DNA of 64,000 nucleotides from an uncultured Pelagibacteraceae bacterium. Lineage in GTDB: Bacteria; Pseudomonadota; Alphaproteobacteria; Pelagibacterales; Pelagibacteraceae. This document shows, piece by piece, positions 39,579 through 52,914 of the stretch (position 1 is the first letter of the stretch; each line of letters begins with the position of its first letter). Below the pieces are notes generated by a model, which saw nothing but the letters and a program-made list of their open reading frames with translations, did no database searches and had not been told where the DNA came from. Where the stretch lies: NCBI GenBank assembly GCA_902529105.1, contig CABZUW010000005.1:1-64000 (forward strand). Direction: 5' to 3'. Position numbers and translations under genes: made by a program.

Positions 39579-40829
39579 ATGAAAAATAAATTAATTGAAA
39601 TATGTAAAAAAGCTAAGAAAGCAAGTAATCAAGTTATAGATAATAAGATTAAGAATAAAGTTCTTCTTAAATTCGCTAAATTAGTAAATAAAAATAAATT
39701 TAAAATTTTATCGAATAATAAAAAAGATGTATCTAACGCAAAAAAAAATGGTTTAAAAAGTAATATGATACAAAGGCTTGAATTAAATGAAAAAAAAATT
39801 GAGGATATTGTTTCTAGTATCAAACAGATATCTAAGATGAAAGATCCTGTAAATGTAATTTTAAAAAAATGGAAAAGACCTAATGGGTTAAAAATGAGAA
39901 GAGTAACTGTTCCATTGGGGGTAATTGGCGTAATTTATGAAAGTAGACCCAACGTAACCTCTGATATTTCGTGTCTATGCTTTAAATCGGGTAACTGTGT
40001 AATTTTAAAAGGAGGATCGGAGGCTTATTATAGTAACAAGTTAATTTCTGATCTATTTCGTGAGGCACTTAAATTTTACAACGTTAATATAAATTACGTT
40101 CAGTTTATAAAGCATAAGAGTAGAAAGATAGTTCAATTAATGCTGTCTAACACGAAAGATTATATCGATGTAATTATTCCTAGAGGGGGTAAAAGTCTGG
40201 TTAAAACTGTGCAGGATTATTCAAAAATTCCAGTGATAGGTCATTTAGAGGGAGTCTGTCATACATATGTCGATGAACATGCAAACTTGAAAATGGCTGA
40301 AAAAATTGTAGTTAACGCTAAAATGAGAAATACAAGTATTTGTGGAGCAACTGAAACTTTGTTAATTCACGAGAAAGTTTTAAAAGAATACGCTCATTCA
40401 ATATTAAAGAAATTAGAGAAGAAAAATTGTATAATTTATGCTGATAAAAAAATTCAAAATATTTATAAAGGAAGAACTAAGAGTGCAAATTTAAGTGATT
40501 GGAGTAAAGAATATTTGTCAGCTGAAATTGCAGTAAAATCTGTAAAGAATTTGGATGAAGCGATAAATCATATAAATACATATGGTACAATGCACACTGA
40601 TGCAATCATCACAAAAGATAAAAGAAAAGCTAATTTATTTATGAAAAAAGTTAAAAGCTCAATTGCTATTCATAATTCTTCGACACAGTTTGCGGATGGT
40701 GGGGAATTTGGTTTTGGAGGAGAAGTTGGAATTTCTACTAATAAACTTCCACCTAGAGGTCCTGTAGGTCTTGCTCAGTTGGTTACATATAAGTACGAAG
40801 TCTATGGGTCGGGTCAAGTAAGAGATTAA
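39579..40829 (+). CDS. proA: Glutamate-5-semialdehyde dehydrogenase
   Basis: VPLGVIGVIYESRPNVT, GGSEAYYSN, HLEGVCHTYVD, GFGGEVGISTNKLPPRGPVGL. Confidence 0.96.
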   Translation: MKNKLIEICKKAKKASNQVIDNKIKNKVLLKFAKLVNKNKFKILSNNKKDVSNAKKNGLKSNMIQRLELNEKKIEDIVSSIKQISKMKDPVNVILKKWKRPNGLKMRRVTVPLGVIGVIYESRPNVTSDISCLCFKSGNCVILKGGSEAYYSNKLISDLFREALKFYNVNINYVQFIKHKSRKIVQLMLSNTKDYIDVIIPRGGKSLVKTVQDYSKIPVIGHLEGVCHTYVDEHANLKMAEKIVVNAKMRNTSICGATETLLIHEKVLKEYAHSILKKLEKKNCIIYADKKIQNIYKGRTKSANLSDWSKEYLSAEIAVKSVKNLDEAINHINTYGTMHTDAIITKDKRKANLFMKKVKSSIAIHNSSTQFADGGEFGFGGEVGISTNKLPPRGPVGLAQLVTYKYEVYGSGQVRD

Positions 40830-40830
40830 T

Positions 40831-41358
40831 TTGAGAAAATTAGGAAAAAAGAAATTAGGAATTCTGGGTGGCTCTTTTGATCCACCGCATGTAGGACACT
40901 TAAAAATTTCTTTAGAAGCAAAAAAAAGATTTAAATTAAATACTGTTATATGGGCTTTAACAAATAAGAATCCATTTAAGAATAAATGTGAAAATAGTTT
41001 AAAAGAAAGAATTTTTTTATCTAAGAAGTTAGCCTTTAAAAATAAATTTATAAAAATAGAATATTACGAGAAAAAATTGCGATCCAATAGAACAATTAAT
41101 TTGATCAGATTTATAGAAAAAAAATATCATAATACACAACTATTTTTTATTATTGGGGCCGATAATTTAATTAATTTTCATAAATGGCATAAATGGAGAG
41201 ACATTTGTGACAAATGTAAAATATTGGTTTTTGACAGAGATGGCTACAAGTTGAAATCACTTAAATCTGTCGCCTACCAAAAAATGGGTGACAAAACTTT
41301 TGATTTTATTACATTTAAAAAAGTCAATATTTCATCTTCAAAATTAAGAAAATTTTGA
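40831..41358 (+). CDS. nadD: Nicotinate-nucleotide adenylyltransferase
   Basis: LGILGGSFDPPHVGHLKISLEA; FIIGADNLINFHKWHKW; apparent TTG start. Confidence 0.93.
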   Translation: MRKLGKKKLGILGGSFDPPHVGHLKISLEAKKRFKLNTVIWALTNKNPFKNKCENSLKERIFLSKKLAFKNKFIKIEYYEKKLRSNRTINLIRFIEKKYHNTQLFFIIGADNLINFHKWHKWRDICDKCKILVFDRDGYKLKSLKSVAYQKMGDKTFDFITFKKVNISSSKLRKF

Positions 41359-41385
41359 TACAGTAAATCATTATTTGGTAATAAT

Positions 41386-41724
41386 TTGAATTTAAAAGAC
41401 AAAATCATAAAAACTCTGGACAGCAATAAAGCATCAAATATCGTAGCAATTGATTTGGAAGGAAAATCCTCTGTTGCGGACTATATGATAATAGCTAGTG
41501 GAACATCATCTAGACATTTACAATCTTTGTCGGAACAAGTTTTAAGTGAATTCAAACGTCAGGGTATAGTTGACTCAAAAATTGAGGGCAAAGATAGCAA
41601 TGATTGGAAATTGGTAGATGGTATAGATCTTATAGTTCATTTATTTAATCCAGAAAAAAGAAAGTTTTATGAATTAGAAAAAATGTGGTCGGAATTAATT
41701 CCGAAAGAAAAAGTAATAATATGA
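41386..41724 (+). CDS. rsfS: Ribosome silencing factor RsfS
   Basis: SVADYMIIASGTSSRHLQSLSEQV; DWKLVDGIDLIVHLFNPEKRKFYELEKMW; apparent TTG start. Confidence 0.92.
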   Translation: MNLKDKIIKTLDSNKASNIVAIDLEGKSSVADYMIIASGTSSRHLQSLSEQVLSEFKRQGIVDSKIEGKDSNDWKLVDGIDLIVHLFNPEKRKFYELEKMWSELIPKEKVII

Positions 41725-42863
41725 AACTTAATTTAAAAAACTTATTTATTTTATTTTTTATACTTTTTAATTTTTTAACCCTATCCTCAAAATCTGAGGA
41801 AGATATTTATAAAAAAATAGATCTATTTAGTGAGGTATTAAACAAAATAAATAAGCAGTATGTTGATGATGTTAATCAAAGCGAGATGATGGATGCAGCT
41901 ATAAATGGTGTATTACAATCTCTCGATCCTTACTCAGCGTATATGTCACCAGAAATGTTTAAAAATATGGCTACTGAAACCAGTGGGGAATTTGGAGGAC
42001 TTGGAATTGAAGTAGGAATGGAGGCAGGAGTTGTAAAAGTTATATCACCTATAGATAACTCACCAGCTTACAGAGTTGGTGTTAAGGCTGGCGATTACAT
42101 AGTCAAAATCAATGAAATACAAGTGCAAGGAAAATCTTTATCTGAAGCTGTGGAATTAATGAGAGGTCCGGTTGGCTCAGATATAGAAATAACAGTGAGA
42201 CGAAGAGGAGAAAGAAAAGCACTAACTTTTACAATTACTAGAGAAATTATTGAAGTTGCATCTGTTAAAACAGAAATTAAAGATAAAAATGTTGGTTATA
42301 TCAGGTTAACTTCATTTAATGAAAATAGTTCTGACCAAATTAAAAAGAAATTGAGTGAATTTAAGAAAAACAAAAATATAGAAAAATATATTTTAGATCT
42401 GAGAAATAATCCTGGTGGATTGCTATCACAAGCAATTAAAATTTCAGATTTCTTTCTTGAAAATGGTGAAATAGTTTCAACAAAAAGTAGAAAAAATTCT
42501 GAAAATAGAAAATGGTTTGCAAAAAAAGGAGATATAATTAATGGTGATACTATTTTGGTTCTAATAAATTATGGATCAGCTTCTGCATCTGAAATAGTTG
42601 CAGGCGCTTTGAAAGATCACAAGAGAGCAATTTTAATTGGTGAGGCCACTTATGGGAAAGGGTCTGTTCAATCAATAATACCATTAGACAATAAAGGTGC
42701 AATTAGACTTACAGTTTCAAAATATTATTTACCCTCTGGGGACTCAATATCTGATGTTGGAGTTGTTCCTGATTTTGAAGTCGCTGAGGAAAATAATTCA
42801 TTTAGAATTAATACCGAGACTGATAACCAACTAGATTTCGCATTGAAACTTCTGAATGGTTGA
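41721..42863 (+). CDS. S41 family C-terminal processing peptidase
   Basis: PDZ plus protease domain: LDLRNNPGGLLSQAI, INYGSASASEIVAGAL, GKGSVQSI; start placed at the signal-peptide ATG. Confidence 0.93.
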   Translation: MKLNLKNLFILFFILFNFLTLSSKSEEDIYKKIDLFSEVLNKINKQYVDDVNQSEMMDAAINGVLQSLDPYSAYMSPEMFKNMATETSGEFGGLGIEVGMEAGVVKVISPIDNSPAYRVGVKAGDYIVKINEIQVQGKSLSEAVELMRGPVGSDIEITVRRRGERKALTFTITREIIEVASVKTEIKDKNVGYIRLTSFNENSSDQIKKKLSEFKKNKNIEKYILDLRNNPGGLLSQAIKISDFFLENGEIVSTKSRKNSENRKWFAKKGDIINGDTILVLINYGSASASEIVAGALKDHKRAILIGEATYGKGSVQSIIPLDNKGAIRLTVSKYYLPSGDSISDVGVVPDFEVAEENNSFRINTETDNQLDFALKLLNG

Positions 42864-42865
42864 AA

Positions 42866-43348
42866 ATGTTAGAAAAGTATAAAAATCTTCCTTTGAGAAA
42901 TGGAGTTGGAATTGTAATTTTAAATAAGCAGAATAAAATTTTTGTAGCGAAAAGAATTGATAATCCAAAAAATTTTTGGCAAATGCCTCAAGGTGGTGTT
43001 GATGAAGGTGAAGATTTATACGATGCTGCTTTAAGAGAATTAGAAGAGGAAACAAGTATAAAAAGTGTCAGTTTACTAAAAGAAGTAGAGGATATACTTA
43101 CTTATGAATTGCCAGATTATTTACTAGGTATTATTTGGAAAGGCAAATTTAGAGGACAGAAACAGAAATGGTACATTATGCGTTTTAATGGAGAAGATAG
43201 TGAAATTAACATAAAGACGAAAAAACCAGAATTTTTTGAATGGAAGTGGGAGTCTAATGAAAATTTAACTAAAGTTGTTGTTCCATTTAAATTAAATGTT
43301 TACAAAAAAATTCAACAAGAAGTTAACGATATAATATTTAAGAAGTAG
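42866..43348 (+). CDS. rppH: RNA pyrophosphohydrolase (Nudix)
   Basis: WQMPQGGVDEGEDLYDAALRELEEETSI Nudix box; YRNGVGIVI-like N-terminus. Confidence 0.93.
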   Translation: MLEKYKNLPLRNGVGIVILNKQNKIFVAKRIDNPKNFWQMPQGGVDEGEDLYDAALRELEEETSIKSVSLLKEVEDILTYELPDYLLGIIWKGKFRGQKQKWYIMRFNGEDSEINIKTKKPEFFEWKWESNENLTKVVVPFKLNVYKKIQQEVNDIIFKK

Positions 43349-43735
43349 AGATAGATCTTAAACTTTCAATTTTTTGTTCAATAAGGAATTTTTTTTGGTC
43401 ATCAAGATCTGGGTTTTCTAGGGATTTCTCAGCGTCACTTAAATTTTTATCAATGACTGATTTATCAAAGTCTTTTAAATTAAAAATTGAACTTGTAAGC
43501 ACAGATAAATTATTATCTTTAAACTCAACGATACCATCATCGACATAAAACTTTTCTTCAACATTTTTTGAAAAAATTTTAATTATACCTGGCTTAAGAA
43601 AGGAAATTATAGATATATGGTCCTTTAAAATTCCCATCTCTCCTTCAAATGCTGGTACTATAACTTCTGTAACATTCTCGCTTGAAAAGAAAGATTTTTC
43701 TGGATTTACAATTTCTACTTTAAACTCTTCGCTCA

Positions 43736-43736
<1 letters not shown>
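43338..43736 (-). CDS. atpC: ATP synthase F1 subunit epsilon
   Basis: VIVPAFEGEMGILKDHISIISFLKPG; follows atpD. Confidence 0.93.
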
Positions 43737-46041
<2,305 letters not shown>

Positions 46042-46044
46042 AAA

Positions 46045-47577
46045 TTACTTCATATTGCTTTTTAAACTTGAAATAACCTCAGAAAGTTTTTTTTCATTTT
46101 CATCATCAAGTTTTCCGGTATTTCTGATTGACTCAATTATGTCAGAATTTTCATTCTTACATTTTTCTATTACTTTTTGTTCAAACTCTGAAATATTTTT
46201 TAATTCTATATCATCTAAAAAGCCCCTTACACCACAGAATATTGAAATTACCTGTTCCTCTACTGTCATAGGAGAGTATTGTTTTTGCTTTAGAAGTTCA
46301 GTTAGTTTTGAACCTCTGTTTAGTAACTGTTGTGTTGAAGCATCTAAGTCAGAACCGAACTGAGCAAAGGCAGCCATCTCTCTATATTGTGCAAGTTCTA
46401 ATTTTATAGAACCAGCGACTTTTTTCATTGCTTTTGTTTGAGCAGCTGAACCAACTCTAGAAACTGATAATCCTACATTAATTGCTGGTCTAATTCCTTG
46501 GTTAAATATCTCTGTTCCTAAAAAAATTTGTCCATCTGTAATAGAAATAACATTTGTTGGTATATATGCAGAGACGTCTCCTGCTTGTGTTTCAATTATC
46601 GGCAAGGCAGTTAATGAACCCCCTCCACTTTCATCGTTTAATTTTGCTGCTCGTTCTAATAATCTGCTATGAAGGTAAAATACGTCACCTGGATAAGCTT
46701 CTCTTCCTGGTGGTCTTCTCAGCAATAATGACATCTGTCTATATGCAACTGCTTGCTTCGACAAGTCGTCATAAATTATTAAAGCATGCATCCCATTGTC
46801 TCTAAAGTATTCGCCCATTGTGCATCCAGTATATGGAGCCAAAAATTGTAGTGGCGCTGAGTCTGATGCTGTGGCAGATACAATAGTTGTATATTCCATG
46901 GCTCCAGCATCTTCTAAGGTTTTTACAATCTGGGCAACAGTTGATCTCTTTTGACCTACTGCAACATATATACAATAAAGTTTCTTACTCTCATCGTCTG
47001 ACTCGTTAATTTTCTTTTGATTTATAATGGTATCGATTGCAACCGCGGTTTTTCCCGTTTGTCTGTCACCAATAATAAGTTCTCTTTGACCTCTTCCTAC
47101 AGGTATTAAGCTATCAATAGCTTTTAATCCTGTTTGCATTGGTTCGCTCACAGATTTTCTTGGAATAATACCAGGAGCTTTGACCTCAACTCTATTTCTT
47201 TTTAATGATTTATCTAATGATCCTTTGCCATCAATAGGATTCCCTAATGCATCAACTACTCTTCCTAATAATTCTTTACCAACTGGCACGTCAACAATAG
47301 CACCAGTTCTTTTTACAGTATCACCTTCTTTGATGGCCCTGTCATCACCAAAAATTACTACTCCGACATTGTCACTCTCTAAATTAAGAGCCATACCTTT
47401 AGAGCCATCAGAAAATTCTACCATCTCTCCAGCCTGAACATTGTCTAAGCCATAAATTCTTGCAATACCATCTCCTACTGACAAAACTTGACCAACCTCA
47501 GAAACTTCTGCTTTGTCACCGAATTTTTTTATTTGCTCTTTTAAAATCTTTGTTACTTCTGAAGGATTTATTTCCAT
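46045..47577 (-). CDS. atpA: ATP synthase F1 subunit alpha
   Basis: [15 protein letters not shown]; full-length conserved alpha subunit. Confidence 0.98.
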   Translation of the reverse strand: MEINPSEVTKILKEQIKKFGDKAEVSEVGQVLSVGDGIARIYGLDNVQAGEMVEFSDGSKGMALNLESDNVGVVIFGDDRAIKEGDTVKRTGAIVDVPVGKELLGRVVDALGNPIDGKGSLDKSLKRNRVEVKAPGIIPRKSVSEPMQTGLKAIDSLIPVGRGQRELIIGDRQTGKTAVAIDTIINQKKINESDDESKKLYCIYVAVGQKRSTVAQIVKTLEDAGAMEYTTIVSATASDSAPLQFLAPYTGCTMGEYFRDNGMHALIIYDDLSKQAVAYRQMSLLLRRPPGREAYPGDVFYLHSRLLERAAKLNDESGGGSLTALPIIETQAGDVSAYIPTNVISITDGQIFLGTEIFNQGIRPAINVGLSVSRVGSAAQTKAMKKVAGSIKLELAQYREMAAFAQFGSDLDASTQQLLNRGSKLTELLKQKQYSPMTVEEQVISIFCGVRGFLDDIELKNISEFEQKVIEKCKNENSDIIESIRNTGKLDDENEKKLSEVISSLKSNMK

Positions 47578-48132
47578 TTATGCCTCTATCATTTTTGTTT
47601 CTAATTGTTGTAATTTACTTTTAATTGAAGTGTCAATCATCACACTTCCAATCTGTATTATCAAACCCCCTATCAAACTAGGGTCATGTTCAAAATTTAA
47701 TTTTAGGTTTGCTCCAAAGTTTTCTGTTAAATCTTTTTTTATATTATTTATTTCTTCTTCATTTAGTTGTTTCGCAGCTTTAAGTTTTGCAATTATTTCA
47801 CCCTTTTTATTTGAGCTTATAATTAAAAAATCTTTTAAAATCTTCTCCAAATAAAATAATCTAGCTTTATTTACTAAAAAGCATAAAAATTTATTGAATA
47901 TATCACTGAGGTTAAATTTTTTTGAGAAAGCGATTACTACTTGCATCAATTCATCCTTTTTTATTGTTGGATCTTTTATTAAATTTCTAAAATCTGTGTT
48001 TTCACCAATTAGTTTCAATATTGAGTTAACTTCATCCTCAACTTTTGACAAATCTTTAGACTCCTCGGCTAATTCGTATAATGCCTGAGAATAGCTATTA
48101 TTTGCAGTAAGTGTAAGATTATTTGAAGTCAA
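47578..48132 (-). CDS. atpH: ATP synthase F1 subunit delta
   Basis: YSQALYELAEES N-terminus, DPSLIGGLIIQIGSVMIDTSIKSKL C-terminus; TTG start preceded by aagga. Confidence 0.92.
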   Translation of the reverse strand: MTSNNLTLTANNSYSQALYELAEESKDLSKVEDEVNSILKLIGENTDFRNLIKDPTIKKDELMQVVIAFSKKFNLSDIFNKFLCFLVNKARLFYLEKILKDFLIISSNKKGEIIAKLKAAKQLNEEEINNIKKDLTENFGANLKLNFEHDPSLIGGLIIQIGSVMIDTSIKSKLQQLETKMIEA

Positions 48133-48165
48133 TTAATGTTCCTTATTTACTCTAAAATTGGCAAT

Positions 48166-48194
48166 TAATTAGCATAACTAGTATTTCCCTTCAA
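48166..48194 (-). promoter_or_regulatory. Candidate promoter for atpHAGDC: TTGAAG-N17-TAATTA (minus strand)
   Basis: Minus-strand reading gives TTGAAG (48194-48189), 17-nt spacer, TAATTA (48171-48166). Confidence 0.35.
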
Positions 48195-48197
48195 GCG

Positions 48198-48217
48198 ACA
48201 GATTTACCAAAACCTGT
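48198..48217. repeat. Imperfect inverted repeat / hairpin between priA and atpH
   Basis: Minus-strand ACAGGTTT-TGGT-AAATCTGT forms an 8-bp stem with one G-U pair. Confidence 0.5.
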
Positions 48218-48230
48218 ATATTTTTATTAA

Positions 48231-50186
48231 TTAATTGAAGCTAATAGGATCAACATCAACCGTCAGTTTTATTTCGGGTTGAATTTTGAAATTTTTTAAT
48301 GCTTTCGACAAATTATTTTGAATTGTCATAGATTTGCTTGCTCTTATTAGAAGCCTATTTCTGTATTTTTTTTTAATTTTGTAAATAGGAGCTTGGACAG
48401 GACCAAGTATTTTGCCACTTATTTTTTTAGAAAGATAATTTTTAAGTTCATTTGAAAAGTCAAATAACTTTTTTTCATTTGAAGCAGTTAATATAATTGC
48501 AATAAACCTTTCATATGGAGGCAAATTATATTTTTTTCTTATTTCAAGTTCATTTTCTAAAAAATTGAATGGATCCTGATTAACAATCTGATTTATTGTT
48601 TTTGAGTTGAGATCATATGTTTGAAAGTATACTGTTGCAGGTTTTCCAGCTCTTCCAGCTCTTCCAGATAATTGATGATACAATTGTAAATTTTTTTCGG
48701 ATGACCTTAAATCATGTCCCATGGATGATAAATCAATATCTAAAACTATAATACAGTTCAAATTTGGAAAATGAAAACCTTTAGAAATTAATTGAGTTCC
48801 AACAAGTATATTTATATCATTATTTATTATCTTATTTAGAGTTTCTTTAGAAGATTTTCTACTCATTGTATCACTTGAAAATATTACCGAATTAAATTTA
48901 GGAAATTTTTTTTTTACTTCTTCACTTATTCTTTCTACACCAGGGCCGCTAAAAATAACATCACAGTTAACATTCCTACTACATTTTCTCTGTAATTCAG
49001 TTTTGTAACCACAATAGTGACATATAAGTTTATTTGTATTTAAATGATAAACTAAATTTATAGAACAATTGGGACATGAGAAAACCTTATGACAATTTTT
49101 ACAAATTACATAAGGAGAATAACCTCTTCTATTTAAGAAAAAAAGGACCTGATCACCATTAAGTAGATGATCTTGTACTCTATTTTTTGTAAGCGGACTT
49201 ATCCAAGATTTACTTTCTAATCTATTTTGATTTAAATTAATTATTTCGTATTTAGGTAAATTATAGTTTTTGTATCTATTTATTAATCTTGAAAAAGAAT
49301 ATTTTTTTTTTTGAATATTTTCATACGTTTCAATTGAAGGAACTGCGCTTACAAGATTTATGGGAATATTTTCAAATTGTGCACGGGCTACAGCCATATC
49401 TCTGGCATTATAAGTTACGCCTTCGTCTTGTTTGTATGACTGATCGTGTTCCTCATCTACAATTATTTCTCCTAAATTTTTAAATGGTAAAAATAAAGAG
49501 GACCTTGCACCTATTACCACCTTAATTTTTCCTAAGGCTAGTCCATTCCATATAATTTTCTTGTTTTTTTTTGTAATTTGAGAGTTCCAAATTGCAGGTT
49601 GGAAACCGAAAAAATTCTCAAATTTTTTTTCGAAATCAAATGTTAATCCAATTTCTGGCAATAAAATTAAACATTGATAGCCTTCTCTAATTTTATTTTT
49701 AATTGATTGAAAATATACGTATGTTTTACCAGAACCAGTTGTGCCTTGTAAAACATGAACTCTAAATTTATCTTTTATTTTATCTATATTAATTAAAGCT
49801 TTTTTCTGTTCAACGGATAATTCAATATCATGAATTTTAGTTTTAAAATTATACTTTTCGTAATTAAACTTTAAATTATTTTCAACAGCCTTTTTACTTA
49901 AAAGATGTAGTTTAAGCGACATACCTTTAGGAATAAGATTATATTCTGAAAACCAATTAAAAAAATTTATTGTATTTAAACTTAATTTCGGAATATCAAG
50001 TTTTTTTATAATTTTTTTTATTTTAAATTCTTTGTTTTTTTTTTCTTCAAATTTATCCCAAACGACACCATTTAAAGTATTTTTACCAAAAGGGACCTCA
50101 ACATACTGGCCGATGTTAAGTTTTATATCACTTTCATACGTAAATGGATGATCGAATATGTTTGGTAAAAGCACAGGATACTTCAT
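48231..50186 (-). CDS. priA: Primosomal protein N' (PriA helicase)
   Basis: VLQGTTGSGKTYVYFQ Walker A, DEEHDQSYKQ, zinc-binding CKNCHKVFSCPNC. Confidence 0.95.
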   Translation of the reverse strand: MKYPVLLPNIFDHPFTYESDIKLNIGQYVEVPFGKNTLNGVVWDKFEEKKNKEFKIKKIIKKLDIPKLSLNTINFFNWFSEYNLIPKGMSLKLHLLSKKAVENNLKFNYEKYNFKTKIHDIELSVEQKKALINIDKIKDKFRVHVLQGTTGSGKTYVYFQSIKNKIREGYQCLILLPEIGLTFDFEKKFENFFGFQPAIWNSQITKKNKKIIWNGLALGKIKVVIGARSSLFLPFKNLGEIIVDEEHDQSYKQDEGVTYNARDMAVARAQFENIPINLVSAVPSIETYENIQKKKYSFSRLINRYKNYNLPKYEIINLNQNRLESKSWISPLTKNRVQDHLLNGDQVLFFLNRRGYSPYVICKNCHKVFSCPNCSINLVYHLNTNKLICHYCGYKTELQRKCSRNVNCDVIFSGPGVERISEEVKKKFPKFNSVIFSSDTMSRKSSKETLNKIINNDINILVGTQLISKGFHFPNLNCIIVLDIDLSSMGHDLRSSEKNLQLYHQLSGRAGRAGKPATVYFQTYDLNSKTINQIVNQDPFNFLENELEIRKKYNLPPYERFIAIILTASNEKKLFDFSNELKNYLSKKISGKILGPVQAPIYKIKKKYRNRLLIRASKSMTIQNNLSKALKNFKIQPEIKLTVDVDPISFN

Positions 50187-50204
50187 AATTATTTAATTTG
50201 TATA

Positions 50205-51603
50205 TTACGAATGTATTTGTCTTTTATCTACTGATAAAGCTGCTTCCTTTATTGCTTCTGAAAAGGTTGGGTGTGCGTGACAAGTTCTTGCAATATCTTC
50301 TGAACTTGCGCCAAATTCCATTGCAACCGACATCTCAGCAATCATTTCACCTGCATGAGGTCCTATAATGTGAACACCTAAAACCTTGTCTGTCTTATTA
50401 TCTGCTAATATTTTTACAAAACCTTCTGGTTTATTAATCGCTTTTGCTCTGGAATTAGCCATAAATGGAAATTTACCAACTTTATATCCTTGATTTATTT
50501 TTTTTAGTTCCTCCTCAGACTTTCCCACATAAGCCACCTCCGGTGTAGTGTAGATAACCCCTGGTATTAAATCGTAATTCACATGCCCTGCTTGGCCAGA
50601 TATTAGTTCTGCTACTGCTATACCTTCTTCTTCAGCTTTATGTGCTAACATCGGTCCCTCAATTACGTCTCCGATAGCGTAAATGTTATTTACATTTGTT
50701 TGAAAATTTTTGTTTACTTTTATTCTTCCTTTGCTATCTGTATTAATACCAATTTTTTCTAAATTTAAATTTTTGGTGTAAGGTTTTCTACCAACTGAAA
50801 CTAGCACTACATCACACTCGTGCAACACTTTTTTTTTGATTTACATCTATTACCTCTATATTTATTCCTTTTTCTGTTTTGTAAACTTTTTCGACTTTTG
50901 TACTTAAATGAAATTTTAAACCTTGTTTCTTTAAAATTTTTAAAAATTCACTTGATATTTCTTTATCTAATCCTGGAGTAATATGGTCAAGAGTTTCAAT
51001 TACATGAACTTCTGAACCCAATCTGGACCATACAGATCCCATTTCTAGCCCAATATAACCACCACCAATTATAAACATTTTTTGTGGGACTTTGCTCATA
51101 TTCAAAGCACCTGTAGATGACAATATTTTTTCCTCATCAAAACTCAACCCAGGTAGTGAAGCTGCTTCAGATCCGGTGCTTAAGACAATATTCTTACTTT
51201 CAATTGTTTGTTTATTATTTTTGTCTTCTACTAATATTTTATTTTTATCCAAAAGACTTCCTTTGCCTTTAAGATAAGTAACTTTATTTTTTTTAAATAA
51301 AAACTCTACGCCTTTAGTTAGAATTGTTACTGCTTTGTCTTTGTTTTGCATCATTTTACCTAAATTCAATTTAATATCTCCTGTTTCAATACCAATTTTA
51401 GAGAAACTTTGGGCTTCATGAAATGCTTCAGATAAATTTAATAAACTTTTAGATGGTATACATCCAATATTTAGGCATGTACCACCTAATGAACCTCTTG
51501 ATTCAATACAAGCAGTTTTTAAGCCAAGTTGAGAAGATCTTATAGCACAGACATATCCTGCAGGACCACCACCAATAACAACAACATCAAATTTTTCAGA
51601 CAT
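50205..51603 (-). pseudogene. lpdA: Dihydrolipoyl dehydrogenase (E3), disrupted by a +1 frameshift in an A9 tract (or a sequence error)
   Basis: ORF 51603..50812 carries the FAD motif and GGTCLNIGCIPSK; ORF 50828..50205 carries IYAIGDV and the C-terminal HAHPTFSEA. Removing one A restores ...[20 protein letters not shown]... Confidence 0.9.
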
Positions 51604-52914
51604 TTAATTTTCTAAAAATAACTTTTCAGGATCCTCTAAATATTGTTTTATCTCTTTTAAAAATGAGACTGCTTCTTTTCCATCAATTATTCTGTGATCG
51701 TAAGACAATGCAAGATACATTATTGGTCTTATCTTTATTTCATTGTTTACTACTACTGGTCTTTCTACAATATTATGCATTCCTAATACTCCTGACTGAG
51801 GTGGATTTAGTATTGGTGTTGACAGCATAGAACCATACACACCTCCGTTACTTATAGTAAAAGTTCCACCCTGAAGATCTTCAATTGAAAGATTTCCATT
51901 ATTTGCCTTTTCGGATAGAGTTTTTATCTCTGACTCAATGTCAGAAAAAGACATCTCATCTGCATTTTTAAGAACTGGAACAACCAAACCTTTGTCTGTT
52001 CCAACAGCAAAACTAATATTAAAATAATTTTTGTAAATTATATCATCATTTTCTATTTCTGCATTTATAGCTGGATAAGATTTTAAACTTTTTACAGATG
52101 CTTTTACAAAAAAAGACATAAATCCTAATTTAACTCCAAATTTTTTTTGAAATTCATCCTGGTTATTTTTTCTGAATGAAATAATTTCAGACATATCTAC
52201 CTCGTTGAAGGTGGTCAACATTGCTGCATTTTCCTGAGCCGATTTTAATCTTTTCGCTATGGTTTGTCTTAGTCGTGTCATTTTAATTCTTTCCTCAGGC
52301 CCATATTTAACTTTTCTCTGATTAGGCTCAGGCTTTTTACTCATGAGTTTTAATAAATCACCTTTTAAAATAGTCCCATTCTTTCCAGAACCTTTAATGC
52401 CCTCAAGTTTAATATTTTGTTCGTTTACGATTTTTCTAACAGCTGGTGATAAATGTTTATTAATTATTGTTGATTTCCCATTTTTAACTTCATCAGTTAA
52501 AATTAAAGGTGCTTCTTCCTCAGATTCATTTTCAAACATAGAAGTTTCATTTTGAGCTTGTTTTTCATTTTCTTTAGAAGGTTCTTTTGACTTTGCTGTT
52601 TCCGCCTCTTTAATAATTTTTTCGGTTATCGGGGGAATTTTTTCAATTACATTTTCTTTTTTTTCTTTTTTTTTTGTTTCGTTTGATACAGTTCCTAATA
52701 CAGATCCAACCTCAACATTCTCACCATCTTTCGAATTTATTTTTTCTATCACACCGCTTGCTGGAGATGGAACTTCTAGATTTACTTTGTCAGTTTCTAA
52801 TTCTACGACAGGTTCATCTACTGCAACATGCTCGCCTTCTTTTTTTAACCACCTTGCGACTGTTGCTTCTGTTACACTTTCTCCTAGAACTGGTACTAAT
52901 ATATTTTCACTCAT
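51604..52914 (-). CDS. sucB: 2-oxoglutarate dehydrogenase E2 (dihydrolipoyllysine succinyltransferase)
   Basis: Lipoyl motif [15 protein letters not shown]; catalytic [12 protein letters not shown]. Confidence 0.96.
   Translation of the reverse strand: MSENILVPVLGESVTEATVARWLKKEGEHVAVDEPVVELETDKVNLEVPSPASGVIEKINSKDGENVEVGSVLGTVSNETKKKEKKENVIEKIPPITEKIIKEAETAKSKEPSKENEKQAQNETSMFENESEEEAPLILTDEVKNGKSTIINKHLSPAVRKIVNEQNIKLEGIKGSGKNGTILKGDLLKLMSKKPEPNQRKVKYGPEERIKMTRLRQTIAKRLKSAQENAAMLTTFNEVDMSEIISFRKNNQDEFQKKFGVKLGFMSFFVKASVKSLKSYPAINAEIENDDIIYKNYFNISFAVGTDKGLVVPVLKNADEMSFSDIESEIKTLSEKANNGNLSIEDLQGGTFTISNGGVYGSMLSTPILNPPQSGVLGMHNIVERPVVVNNEIKIRPIMYLALSYDHRIIDGKEAVSFLKEIKQYLEDPEKLFLEN

Noticed and set aside
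41370-41385. attatt-tggt-aataat hairpin just before rsfS
   Set aside because: Stem contains only A-T pairs, so it would be very weak, and such repeats are expected by chance at this base composition.
47180-47854. + strand ORFs opposite atpA and atpH
   Set aside because: Shadow translations of the F1 operon genes; Ser/Phe/Ile-rich with no recognisable domain.
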